Source of the DNA: Parabacteroides sp. AM08-6
Lineage (GTDB): Bacteria > Bacteroidota > Bacteroidia > Bacteroidales > Tannerellaceae
Direction: 5' to 3'
Assembly (NCBI RefSeq): GCF_003473295.1
Contig: NZ_QRMP01000005.1
Span: 89,554-153,553, forward strand
Length of the DNA: 64,000 nucleotides
Shown here: positions 54,652-62,658 of the stretch, one piece after another
How the letters are laid out: each line of letters begins with the position of its first letter
How positions within the stretch are numbered: position 1 is the stretch's first letter
Program-made: the position numbers and the translations under genes
The notes under the pieces: generated by a model
Database searches by the model: none
What the model was told of the DNA's origin: nothing
Seen by the model: only the letters and a program-made list of their open reading frames with translations

Positions 54652-55425
54652 CTATTCAATATTTTTCCGAATCTTAGTCAGGTATTCTTTCATTGCTTCG
54701 GAATCTTTGTTTTTTATAATTTCCTGCAAAATATTCAATTCATCCTGGATACGGGCTATTTGATACGGGGTACGGGGATTAAAAAGAATTTCCGTCAATA
54801 GATAATCATCTTCCGAAAGAAGCCCGCGGGCAATTTTCATATGACGCTTAAAGGTGGTTCCTGGTGCATCTTGATGTTTCATCGTAGCCGCGAAAACCAT
54901 AGTGGAGGCAAACGGAATTCCCAAAGAGTAAGCTACCACCTTGTCGTGCTGTTCGAATGTGTATTCGCAGATATGCAGACGCAGATTGGCATAAATATCT
55001 TTGAAGAATATTTTGCCGAGATGGTCGCCTTCCGATATGATGATTGTATTTTCTTTTTCCAGTTGTCCCAGATTCGCAAACGTAGGACCGAACATCGGGT
55101 GCGTGGATACATACGGGAAACCACAAGTTTCGTAAAATTCTTTCAGATATGTTTTAACAGAAGCAATATCCGAAATTATACAATACGGTTGTAGATAAGG
55201 CATAATACTTTTGAATGCCTCAATCGTATAGCTCAAAGTAACACAGTTAATAACCAGTTCAGGATTGAACTCTGCCACCTCTTCCGGTTTTTGCAACCGG
55301 AGTGCATTGTAGATAAATCGCATCCGTTTCGGATCATTCTCCAGAACAGCTACCTCATGTTCGAAACTTAGCAAATCAGTGAAGAAAGAACCCATCTTTC
55401 CGGCACCTAATATCAGAATTTTCAT
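54652..55425 (-). CDS. tyrA: Prephenate dehydrogenase
   Basis: 257 aa. ILGAGKMGSFFTDLL (4-18) is the NAD(P)-binding loop. VSTHPMFGPTF (about 110-120) is the conserved substrate-site His-Pro-Met-Phe-Gly-Pro of TyrA proteins. It converts prephenate to 4-hydroxyphenylpyruvate for tyrosine. It lacks a fused chorismate mutase; that activity is in the DAHP synthase fusion upstream. It is the last gene of the phenylalanine/tyrosine operon, 48 nt after the fusion gene. Confidence 0.88.
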   Translation of the reverse strand: MKILILGAGKMGSFFTDLLSFEHEVAVLENDPKRMRFIYNALRLQKPEEVAEFNPELVINCVTLSYTIEAFKSIMPYLQPYCIISDIASVKTYLKEFYETCGFPYVSTHPMFGPTFANLGQLEKENTIIISEGDHLGKIFFKDIYANLRLHICEYTFEQHDKVVAYSLGIPFASTMVFAATMKHQDAPGTTFKRHMKIARGLLSEDDYLLTEILFNPRTPYQIARIQDELNILQEIIKNKDSEAMKEYLTKIRKNIE

Positions 55426-55473
55426 TTTTCTTTTTGTTTGAAGATTATCAAGGGAATAAAGGTTTATTCTCTT

Positions 55474-56544
55474 TTATTGTTCATTCATGATAATCATCTG
55501 CTGACGTACAGACTCTTCATGGATTTCTTTTAATATTTCTTTTACAAATTCGGTGTTCAACTCCATCTGTTCCCCCATGTTTGAGCGTTTTTCCAGAATC
55601 TCGCTGTAACGCGGTGATTGCAGGATAGGCATGTTGTGTTCTTTTTTATAAACACCGATTTCGCGGGAGATACGCATGCGTTTAGCCAACAATTCCAATA
55701 ATTGTTCGTCGATACCGTCAATCTGCCGGCGTAGTTCAGCCAGATTTTCTGTTGTTTGTGTAGAGTCGCGGATAACCAGCAGGTTTAATACATAATCTAG
55801 GACATCCGGTGTAATCTGTTGGGAAGCATCACTCCATGCACAATCCGGATTACAATGTGATTCGATAATCAAGCCGTCAAAACTCAAGTCCATTGCTTGC
55901 TGGCAGAGCGGAGCAATCAGTTCGCGTTTGCCTCCGATATGACTCGGATCGCAGAAAATAGGTAATTGAGGCATGCGGCGGCGTAACTCGATAGGAATAT
56001 GCCAAAGCGGCAGGTTGCGGTATATTTTTTTGTCGTATGAACTGAAACCTCGATGGATAGCTCCGAGTCTGCGGATCCCTGCTCCATACAAGCGTTGGAA
56101 AGCTCCAATCCAAAGTTCAAGGTCCGGATTAACCGGGTTTTTGATTAATACAGGAATGTCTACTCCTTTCAATGCATCGGCAATTTCTTGTACAGCGAAA
56201 GGGTTAACGGTGGTACGGGCACCAATCCAGAGAAGGTCAACACCGGCTTTCAGTGCTTCGAAAACATGGTCTTTAGTTGCTACTTCAGTAGAAATATACA
56301 TACCGGTTTCTTTTTTTACCCGTTTCAACCATGGCAACCCTTGCGCACCGATACCTTCGAAGCCTCCCGGTTTTGTACGAGGTTTCCAAATACCTGCACG
56401 GAATAACTTAACGCCTCTGTCGGCCAGCCCTTTGGCTGTTTCCAGTACTTGTTCTTCTGTTTCTGCACTACACGGACCGGCTATTACAATAGGACGTTGT
56501 GGGTCCACACCCGGTAACAAGATTGATTCTAATTCCATTTCCAT
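55474..56544 (-). CDS. Bifunctional DAHP synthase / chorismate mutase
   Basis: 356 aa. Residues 1-265 are a type I-beta DAHP synthase (VIAGPCSAETEEQVLET, then GIWKPRTKPGGFEGIG, then FCDPSHIGGKR), joining PEP and erythrose-4-P. Residues about 272-345 are an AroQ-type chorismate mutase (LAELRRQIDGIDEQLLELLA, KRMRISREIGVYKKE). The fusion lets the mutase domain sense prephenate or chorismate and control the synthase allosterically. It sits between the aminotransferase (13 nt upstream) and tyrA. Confidence 0.93.
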   Translation of the reverse strand: MEMELESILLPGVDPQRPIVIAGPCSAETEEQVLETAKGLADRGVKLFRAGIWKPRTKPGGFEGIGAQGLPWLKRVKKETGMYISTEVATKDHVFEALKAGVDLLWIGARTTVNPFAVQEIADALKGVDIPVLIKNPVNPDLELWIGAFQRLYGAGIRRLGAIHRGFSSYDKKIYRNLPLWHIPIELRRRMPQLPIFCDPSHIGGKRELIAPLCQQAMDLSFDGLIIESHCNPDCAWSDASQQITPDVLDYVLNLLVIRDSTQTTENLAELRRQIDGIDEQLLELLAKRMRISREIGVYKKEHNMPILQSPRYSEILEKRSNMGEQMELNTEFVKEILKEIHEESVRQQMIIMNEQ

Positions 56545-56557
56545 GATGATTATCTAT

Positions 56558-57742
56558 TTATTTTATTATTTTCTTAATACGGTTTAATGCTTCTTGTAAT
56601 GTTTCGTTTTTACAACAAAGAGAGATACGGATGTAACGTTCGCCACGGCTTCCGAAAATAAATCCGGGCGTGAGGAATACGTTTGCTTCATATAATACTT
56701 TGTTGGCAACAGCCTCGCTACTTTCAGCGTCGGCCGGAATTTTTCCCCAGAGGAACATACCTACCTGGTTTTCATCAAACTCACAACCTAATGTATGCAT
56801 GATTTGTCCGGCCAGGTCGCGACGGCTACGATAGGTACGGTTCATATTGTCGTACCATTCTTTAGGAGCGGTCAGAGCCTCTGCGGCAGCATATTGCATC
56901 GGTTTGAACTGGCCGGAGTCTACATTGCTTTTAACCTTCAGTATCCATTGGACGAACTGCTCATTAGAGGCTAGCATAGCCATACGCCAACCCGGCATAT
57001 TGTGTGCTTTACTCATCGAATTCATTTCGATGCAGATGTCCTTCGCTCCCGGAACACTCAGCATACTGATGGGGTGTTCGTTCAGTATAAAACTGTACGG
57101 ATTATCGTTGCAAATGATGATATTATGTTTTTTTCCGAAAGCAACCAGCTTTTCATAAAGCTCTATGCTGGCATTGGCACCTGTCGGCATGTTCGGATAA
57201 TTAGTCCACATCAGTTTGACGTTGGATAAATCCATTTTTTCCAGTTCGCCGAAATCCGGTTGCCAGCCTAATTCTTCTTTTAATTCATAAGGAATAAGAT
57301 TTGCTTCAACCAGTTTACTAACCGAACTATAAGTAGGATAGCCGGGGTTAGGTACCAGTACGCCATCGCCCGGATTAAGGAATGCCAGCGAAATATGCAG
57401 GATACCTTCTTTCGAACCGATTAGGGGTTGTATTTCCGTTTTCGGATCCAGCTCCACATCATACCATTTCTTATACCAGTCAGCGAAACCTTTACGTAAC
57501 TCCGGAATGCCGACATACGGCTGATAACCATGCTCATTGGCTTGGTGGGCATGTTCGCATAATGTTTCGATAGTCCGTTCCGAAGGTGGAAGGTCCGGGC
57601 TACCTACACCGAGGTTGATTACATTTTTACCTGCGGCATTCATTTCGGCTACTTCTTTCAATTTCTTGGAGAAGTAGTATTCCTGTACACTACCTACGCG
57701 ATTAGCGGGGATAATGTTACACACTTTGTTTTCCTTCTGCAT
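56558..57742 (-). CDS. PLP-dependent aminotransferase (class I/II), aromatic
   Basis: A 394-aa fold-type I aminotransferase. MNSMSKAHNMPGWRMAML contains the PLP Lys and the phosphate-binding Arg. NPGYPTYSSVSKLVEAN (about 132-148) and CNDNPYSFI are the other cofactor contacts. Its place between pheA and the DAHP synthase points to transamination of phenylpyruvate and 4-hydroxyphenylpyruvate. By sequence alone it also resembles LL-diaminopimelate aminotransferase-like proteins. Its start overlaps the end of pheA by 26 nt, so translation is probably coupled. Confidence 0.85.
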   Translation of the reverse strand: MQKENKVCNIIPANRVGSVQEYYFSKKLKEVAEMNAAGKNVINLGVGSPDLPPSERTIETLCEHAHQANEHGYQPYVGIPELRKGFADWYKKWYDVELDPKTEIQPLIGSKEGILHISLAFLNPGDGVLVPNPGYPTYSSVSKLVEANLIPYELKEELGWQPDFGELEKMDLSNVKLMWTNYPNMPTGANASIELYEKLVAFGKKHNIIICNDNPYSFILNEHPISMLSVPGAKDICIEMNSMSKAHNMPGWRMAMLASNEQFVQWILKVKSNVDSGQFKPMQYAAAEALTAPKEWYDNMNRTYRSRRDLAGQIMHTLGCEFDENQVGMFLWGKIPADAESSEAVANKVLYEANVFLTPGFIFGSRGERYIRISLCCKNETLQEALNRIKKIIK

Positions 57743-58562
57743 ATTCGCCTAAAATTTTTAAATCTTTTGTCAACGGTCTGATAGCATCCAATGCCTGTTT
57801 GTAGCGCAAGTAATCTGTAAATGTTAAGTTAATATAAAACAGATATTCCCATTCGCGGCCAATGATAGGTAAGGATTGTATTTTAGAGAGATTCATATCG
57901 TAAAAAGAGAGAACGGATAGTACTTTGGACAGGCTGCCGGCGGTATGTGGAAGGGCGAAAACCAAAGACGCTTTGTTTTTGTCTTCACCTTTTAGCAGTT
58001 CGTCGGCTGTCCAACGGTCTGCGATTGCCAGAAAACGGGTAAAGTTGCGTTTGTTTGTCTCGATACCTTCGGCCAACACCTCCATCTTATAAATCTGGGC
58101 AGCCAGTTTTCCGCAGATGGCAGCATGTCCTTTCAGTTGGTTTTCCGAAATCCACCGGGCACTCATCGCTGTATCCCCTTTTTCCACCACTTTTGCATTA
58201 GGCAATGTGTCGAGGAAATCGGTACACTGCATCAAGGCTATCGGGTGGGAATTAACTTCTTTGATGTCGTGAATGTTCGTTCCTGGAAGAGCAACCAATG
58301 AGTGGGAGATACGTAGCTTATATTCGCCGATGACGTTCAGCCCGCTTTCACGGATAAGCTCGTGGTTTTGCAACAGACTGCCAGCGATGGTATTCTCAAT
58401 TGCCATCATACCCAGAATGGAAGGATCTTTTTTTATGGTCGAGATAACATCTCTGAATGTTTTACAACCAATAATTTCGATATCTTCACCTTCGAAGTAA
58501 TTGCGGGCAGCGATGTCGTGATACGAACCGGCTATTCCCTGGATTGCTACTTTCTTTTTCAT
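57717..58562 (-). CDS. pheA: Prephenate dehydratase
   Basis: 281 aa. Residues 1-175 are the PDT domain (VAIQGIAGSYHDIAA at 4-18; NFTRFLAI at about 168-175 has the catalytic TRF motif). Residues about 195-270 are an ACT domain (AGSLSKVLSVLSFYDMNLSK) for feedback inhibition by phenylalanine. The usual ESRP sequence of the ACT site is replaced by KIQSLP. It makes phenylpyruvate. It is the first structural gene after the attenuator. Confidence 0.93.
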   Translation of the reverse strand: MKKKVAIQGIAGSYHDIAARNYFEGEDIEIIGCKTFRDVISTIKKDPSILGMMAIENTIAGSLLQNHELIRESGLNVIGEYKLRISHSLVALPGTNIHDIKEVNSHPIALMQCTDFLDTLPNAKVVEKGDTAMSARWISENQLKGHAAICGKLAAQIYKMEVLAEGIETNKRNFTRFLAIADRWTADELLKGEDKNKASLVFALPHTAGSLSKVLSVLSFYDMNLSKIQSLPIIGREWEYLFYINLTFTDYLRYKQALDAIRPLTKDLKILGEYAEGKQSV

Positions 58563-58614
58563 CTTTATCTTTCTTTTTTTATTTATCTGATGTGGAATGT
58601 TTGTAAATAGGTAT

Positions 58615-58645
58615 AAAAAAAGTCCTACCGAACTCGGCAGGACTT
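58615..58645 (-). terminator. Attenuator terminator in the pheA leader
   Basis: On the minus strand AAGTCCTGCCGA and TCGGTAGGACTT form a GC-rich stem of about 12 bp (one G-T pair), followed by seven T. It lies 53 nt before the pheA ATG and 37 nt after the leader-peptide stop. Its 5' arm (58636-58646) can instead pair with a segment inside the leader-peptide gene. Confidence 0.9.
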
Positions 58646-58700
58646 TATATTGTTATTGACATACATTCAATCATCAACGCTTTACATACAAACTCCCGCC
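58636..58700 (-). promoter_or_regulatory. Antiterminator pairing of the Phe/Tyr attenuator
   Basis: Minus-strand GGCGGGAGTTT (58700-58690, inside the last codons of the leader peptide) can pair with AAAGTCCTGCC (58646-58636, the 5' arm of the terminator) over 10 of 11 positions, including one G-T. The two structures exclude each other. A ribosome stalled on Phe/Tyr codons upstream leaves GGCGGGAGTTT free, so the antiterminator forms. A ribosome reaching the stop covers it, so the terminator forms. Confidence 0.8.
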
Positions 58701-58756
58701 CTCACTTTGCTAAAGTAAAAGTAATAAAAGTAATATGTAAAGCTAAATCGATTCAT
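58682..58756 (-). CDS. Phe/Tyr-rich leader peptide of the pheA operon
   Basis: 24 codons. Residues 4-15 read FSFTYYFYYFYF: five Phe and five Tyr in 12. After this comes SKVRAGVCM and a TAA. It is preceded by AACAAAGAGAATAG in a purine-rich start region. The stall codons lie just before the segment that forms the antiterminator. The design is that of ribosome-mediated attenuation leaders known from Proteobacteria (pheA, pheS), here in a Bacteroidetes-type promoter context. It is too short for standard gene calling. Confidence 0.88.
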   Translation of the reverse strand: MNRFSFTYYFYYFYFSKVRAGVCM

Positions 58757-59118
58757 TCTATTCTCTTTGTTTTTAAATACGCAGCAAAAGTAACGCTTTT
58801 TTGGAAACTACAAGAGAAAAGTGATATTTTTTTTCGTGTAAAGGCAAAAATATTAGAAAAAGTAGGTTTAATATCCTGATATGCACCTGTCCTTATCTTG
58901 AATTCAAAGCTTCGGATAAAAAAATCGTCTCATGCTTTTTCTGATTTTTTCCCGTGCGATTATTCTTTCTACATATGTTGAAAGTAAAAACAACAATTGT
59001 CTTTCTTACTTTCAATAATTGTTGTTTTTGCATTCAATATATGTAGTAATAGAAAAAACTCAGGTCAAAATTATATTTTACTACTGATTATTTGGGAAAA
59101 GGGATAGAAGCTTTTCTT
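58757..59118. other. Spacer with the attenuated operon's promoter and a nested hairpin element
   Basis: 362 nt without a protein gene. It holds the promoter at 58785-58813. Farther up is an imperfect 32-bp inverted repeat (58969-59000 with 59015-59046, 28 of 32 positions matching). Inside it TTGAAAGTAA (58978-58987) and TTACTTTCAA (59006-59015) form a competing perfect 10-bp stem. The region between 58814 and 58968 shows nothing else. Confidence 0.6.
58785..58813 (-). promoter_or_regulatory. Promoter of the phenylalanine/tyrosine operon
   Basis: On the minus strand TTG (58813-58811), 18 nt, TACTTTTG (58792-58785). Transcription would start near 58778, about 22 nt before the leader-peptide ATG. 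Confidence 0.7.
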
Positions 59119-60045
59119 TTAAACAACTCTTAGTCCTGCTTGTAGAGTCAGCATTTCTTTCGGCACGGATTTTTTAATGCTTTCTATCAGGATGCCGGCA
59201 ACGGTGTGGCGAATAAAATCTTTGCGCGTCACCCAAACGATTTCGCGTGCAGGTTTAGGGATTGCAAACGGGCGAAGCAGTTCTTTTTGTTCATTACTAA
59301 GTTGGTGAGTTGCCAGTTCCGGAATAAATGTAATACCATTGCCACTTTCCACCATCCGCATAAATGTTTCCAGACTTCCCAAGCGGTATGCGGCCTGGCG
59401 GAGTTTTACTTTTTCCATTTGGCAAAAGCGCATTAATTGATCGCGGAAACAATGACCTTCGTCCAACAGCCATAGACGTTCGTCGCTGATGTCGGCAGAG
59501 CGTATCATATCTTTTTTGAAGATACTTTCGTTGCGGGCTACATAAGCGAAAAATTGTTCATAGTACAGCAAATCGCCTTGCAATTGCATTTCTGTCGGCT
59601 GATTGGCGATAATGGCCGCATCGATTTCCCCATTCAGCAGTGCAGCCATTGTTGGAGCAGTTTTCATTTCCAGGATACGGATATCCAAATCGGGATGTTT
59701 TTCTGAAATTTGTTGAAAGAAACGGGGCAATAAATAAGGTGCGATTGTCGGTAAAACAGCCAAGCGGAATGTTCCTTTCAGCGACTGCTCTTCTTCATTG
59801 ACAATATCTTTTATTAAAGAGGTCTGATAGAGAACGACACGTGCCTGGTCGATAACCTTGCGACCTGCCGGAGTAGGACATACCGGCTGGATGTTACGGT
59901 CGAATAGTTTGACCCCCAGTTCATCTTCCAATTTTTGAATCATCATACTTAATGTGGGTTGGGTCACGCGACAATGCTCGGCGGCTTTTGCAAAATGACG
60001 GTATGTATCGACGGCTAAGATATATTCAAGTTGCTGTATGTTCAT
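59119..60045 (-). CDS. oxyR: Peroxide-responsive LysR-type regulator OxyR
   Basis: A 308-aa LysR-family protein. The N-terminal winged HTH has FAKAAEHCRVTQPTLSMMIQ (18-37). The effector domain carries LDEGHCFRDQLMRFC with Cys199 and Cys208, the redox pair of OxyR at the same positions as in E. coli. Oxidation by H2O2 should switch it to an activator of peroxide defence. It is divergent from a GH127 gene; its own targets are likely elsewhere (bcp is 22 kb away). Confidence 0.93.
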   Translation of the reverse strand: MNIQQLEYILAVDTYRHFAKAAEHCRVTQPTLSMMIQKLEDELGVKLFDRNIQPVCPTPAGRKVIDQARVVLYQTSLIKDIVNEEEQSLKGTFRLAVLPTIAPYLLPRFFQQISEKHPDLDIRILEMKTAPTMAALLNGEIDAAIIANQPTEMQLQGDLLYYEQFFAYVARNESIFKKDMIRSADISDERLWLLDEGHCFRDQLMRFCQMEKVKLRQAAYRLGSLETFMRMVESGNGITFIPELATHQLSNEQKELLRPFAIPKPAREIVWVTRKDFIRHTVAGILIESIKKSVPKEMLTLQAGLRVV

Positions 60046-60139
60046 GATAATTTAGTTTGTCTGTTCTAAAAAGATGTCACGAAGGTAATGAAAAAATGGG
60101 GGATAGCAATATTTATATGATTACTTTTGTTATAAGTGT

Positions 60140-60147
60140 CAAAAATA
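60140..60147 (-). promoter_or_regulatory. -7 element for oxyR
   Basis: On the minus strand TATTTTTG, about 95 nt before the ATG at 60045. It nearly abuts the rightward promoter, so the two may compete. Confidence 0.45.
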
Positions 60148-60151
60148 TACT

Positions 60152-60159
60152 TACATTTG
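60152..60159 (+). promoter_or_regulatory. -7 element for the GH127 genes
   Basis: TACATTTG, with TTTG 22 nt upstream (60126-60129); the spacing is a little long. The leader to the ATG at 60200 is about 34 nt. Confidence 0.5.
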
Positions 60160-60199
60160 TGGTGTTTGAATTTTGTATAATATAACTTATTAATATGTG

Positions 60200-62641
60200 A
60201 TGTTAGAGAGAATACTATTATCATTGACTTTGGGAGCCACACTGGTTGCTTGCGGGCAAGTAGCTCCTGCCGGGGAAATTATGGAAGTACCGTTTACAGG
60301 GGTACATCTAACGGATAATTTCTGGGCGCCGCGTATTGAAGTGAACCGTACGGTTTCTATCCCTTCTGCGTTCAGGCAATGTGAAATCAACGGACGTTTT
60401 GATAACTTCGCGTTGGCAGGCGGACTGATAAAAGGTGAACATAAAGGGGATTTTCCTTTTGACGACACCGACCCGTATAAGATTATCGAAGGAGCATCCT
60501 ACTCGTTGGCCGTTAAATATGATGCTAAGCTAGATGCCTATCTGGATAGTGTCATTACTCTGATTGGAGCAGCACAGGAACCGGACGGTTATTTGACGAC
60601 CTGTGTGACCAATAAATGTACGCGATTGAGTGGCTGGTGGGGAAAACAACGCTGGGAAAAACTGAACAGTCATGAGTTGTATAACTGCGGACATCTTTAT
60701 GAAGCTGCCGTTGCCCATTATCAGTCTACCGGGAAACGAAATTTGCTGAATATTGCTATTAAGAATGCTGACCTTGTATGCCAGGTATTTGGTCCGGATG
60801 AAGGACAAAAACATGTTCCATCCGGGCATCCTATAGTGGAAATGGGACTTGCTAAAATGTATAAAGTGACCGGTGATAAGAAATATCTGGATATGGCTAA
60901 ATATTTTATAGAGGAGACCGGCCGTGGTACTGACGGACATCATCTGAATGCTTACAGTCAGGACCATATGCCTATCTTGAAACAGGAAGAGATTGTGGGG
61001 CATGCTGTCCGGGCCGGATATTTGTATTCGGGGGTGGCCGATGTGGCTGCACTGACAAAGGATACGGCTTATTTTCATGCCATCTGCCGGATTTGGGATA
61101 ATATGGCGACAAAGAAACTTTATATAACCGGCGGTATCGGTTCCCGTGCACAAGGGGAAGGGTTTGGCCCGGAATACGAATTGCATAATCATAATGCTTA
61201 CTGCGAAACTTGTGCTTCTATAGCCAATGTGTATTGGAATCAACGTATGTTTCAGGCAACGGGAGATGCAAAGTATGTGGACGTTCTGGAACGTGCTCTT
61301 TATAACGGTGTGATTTCCGGTGTGTCGCTGAGTGGAGATAAGTTCTTTTATGATAATCCGTTAGAATCGATGGGGCAGCATGGGCGTGCACCTTGGTTCG
61401 GCTGTGCTTGTTGCCCGGGAAATATTACCCGCTTTGTTGCTTCCGTACCTAAATATATGTATGCTATGCAGGATAACAGTCTGTTTGTAAATCTGTATAT
61501 TGCCAGCAATAGTACAATCGCATTGAATGGTGATACTGTCCAATTGTTACAGGTTACAGATTATCCTTGGGATGGAACAGTCAATCTGACGGTTTCTCCT
61601 CAGAAAGAAGATAAGTTTGCCCTTAAACTTCGTATTCCAGGTTGGGCTGGTAATGAGCCGGTTCCGGGAAGCGACCTGTATGCTTTTACAAGAGTACCGG
61701 AAAAAACGTATACCGTTTCTGTAAACGGAAAAATGCAGCAAGTAACGGCAGACAAAGGATATGTAACCTTAAACCGCATCTGGAAAACCGGGGATAGAGT
61801 AGAATTGTCCTTGCCGATGGAGGTACGTCGTGTAAAAGCTCATGAAAAAGTACGTGCAGATAAAGGCTTGTTGGCTGTTGAACGTGGACCTGTCATGTAT
61901 TGCCTGGAAGGAGTCGATATGCCGGATAGCCATGTATTTAATAAGTATATCCCTGAAAATACTGTTTTCACCAGTCGATATGAAAAAGATAAACTGAATG
62001 GTATTATCGAATTAAGTACAACCGCAAAAGAACTTGACAGGAATACGGATGGAACAATTTCGGAAAAAGATGTTCCTGTCAAACTGATTCCTTATTCAAC
62101 CTGGAATAACAGGGGAAGTGCGGAAATGACAGTTTGGATACCGGCTTCGGCCGATTATTCGCGTCCGACTCCCGAACCGACCGTTGCTTCCCGTGCCCAA
62201 TCCTATACGATAGTCAGTGCTCCGATACAGAAAGACGGTATCGCAGTGGAACGTCGTGAATGGTGTTACGGCATAAATGACCAATGGGACCCGCAGAGTT
62301 CGGACGATATGTCGAAACCCTATTGGTACTTTTGGTTGAAAAAGGGTTCGGAAGAGAATATCGAATATGTGTTTGATAGTCCTGAAACTGTCAGTCATGC
62401 GGAAGTCTACTGGCTTGATTTCGACCATTATGACGGGAATTACCGGGTACCGGCAGGCTGGAAAATACAGTATAAAACCGGTAATACATGGAAGGATGTG
62501 GAAGCAAAAGGTGAATACGGTTGTAAAAAAGACTGTTATAACCCGGTTGATTTTACACCGGTTCGTACGACTGGCTTGAAACTGGTTGTACAGTTGCAGG
62601 AAGGCGAATCTGGAGGTGTAATAGAATGGAAGGTAGAATAA
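60200..62641 (+). CDS. GH127-family beta-L-arabinofuranosidase-like lipoprotein
   Basis: 813 aa from the ATG at 60200 (a GTG precedes it directly). The lipobox LVAC puts the lipid anchor at Cys18. The GH127 (DUF1680) catalytic set is complete by analogy with Bifidobacterium HypBA1: acid/base Glu320 (in GEGFG), Zn ligands Glu336 and Cys338 (in CETC), and Cys404-Cys405 (in CACCPGN), Cys404 being the nucleophile. The C-terminal 130 residues look like a discoidin-type carbohydrate-binding domain. It should cleave beta-L-arabinofuranosides or related sugars in the periplasm or at the surface. Confidence 0.9.
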   Translation: MLERILLSLTLGATLVACGQVAPAGEIMEVPFTGVHLTDNFWAPRIEVNRTVSIPSAFRQCEINGRFDNFALAGGLIKGEHKGDFPFDDTDPYKIIEGASYSLAVKYDAKLDAYLDSVITLIGAAQEPDGYLTTCVTNKCTRLSGWWGKQRWEKLNSHELYNCGHLYEAAVAHYQSTGKRNLLNIAIKNADLVCQVFGPDEGQKHVPSGHPIVEMGLAKMYKVTGDKKYLDMAKYFIEETGRGTDGHHLNAYSQDHMPILKQEEIVGHAVRAGYLYSGVADVAALTKDTAYFHAICRIWDNMATKKLYITGGIGSRAQGEGFGPEYELHNHNAYCETCASIANVYWNQRMFQATGDAKYVDVLERALYNGVISGVSLSGDKFFYDNPLESMGQHGRAPWFGCACCPGNITRFVASVPKYMYAMQDNSLFVNLYIASNSTIALNGDTVQLLQVTDYPWDGTVNLTVSPQKEDKFALKLRIPGWAGNEPVPGSDLYAFTRVPEKTYTVSVNGKMQQVTADKGYVTLNRIWKTGDRVELSLPMEVRRVKAHEKVRADKGLLAVERGPVMYCLEGVDMPDSHVFNKYIPENTVFTSRYEKDKLNGIIELSTTAKELDRNTDGTISEKDVPVKLIPYSTWNNRGSAEMTVWIPASADYSRPTPEPTVASRAQSYTIVSAPIQKDGIAVERREWCYGINDQWDPQSSDDMSKPYWYFWLKKGSEENIEYVFDSPETVSHAEVYWLDFDHYDGNYRVPAGWKIQYKTGNTWKDVEAKGEYGCKKDCYNPVDFTPVRTTGLKLVVQLQEGESGGVIEWKVE

Positions 62642-62658
62642 TTTAAATCTCTAATAAC

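Noticed and set aside
60530..61243. 237-aa frame antisense to the first GH127 gene
   Set aside because: Shadow frame opposite a gene with a complete catalytic set.
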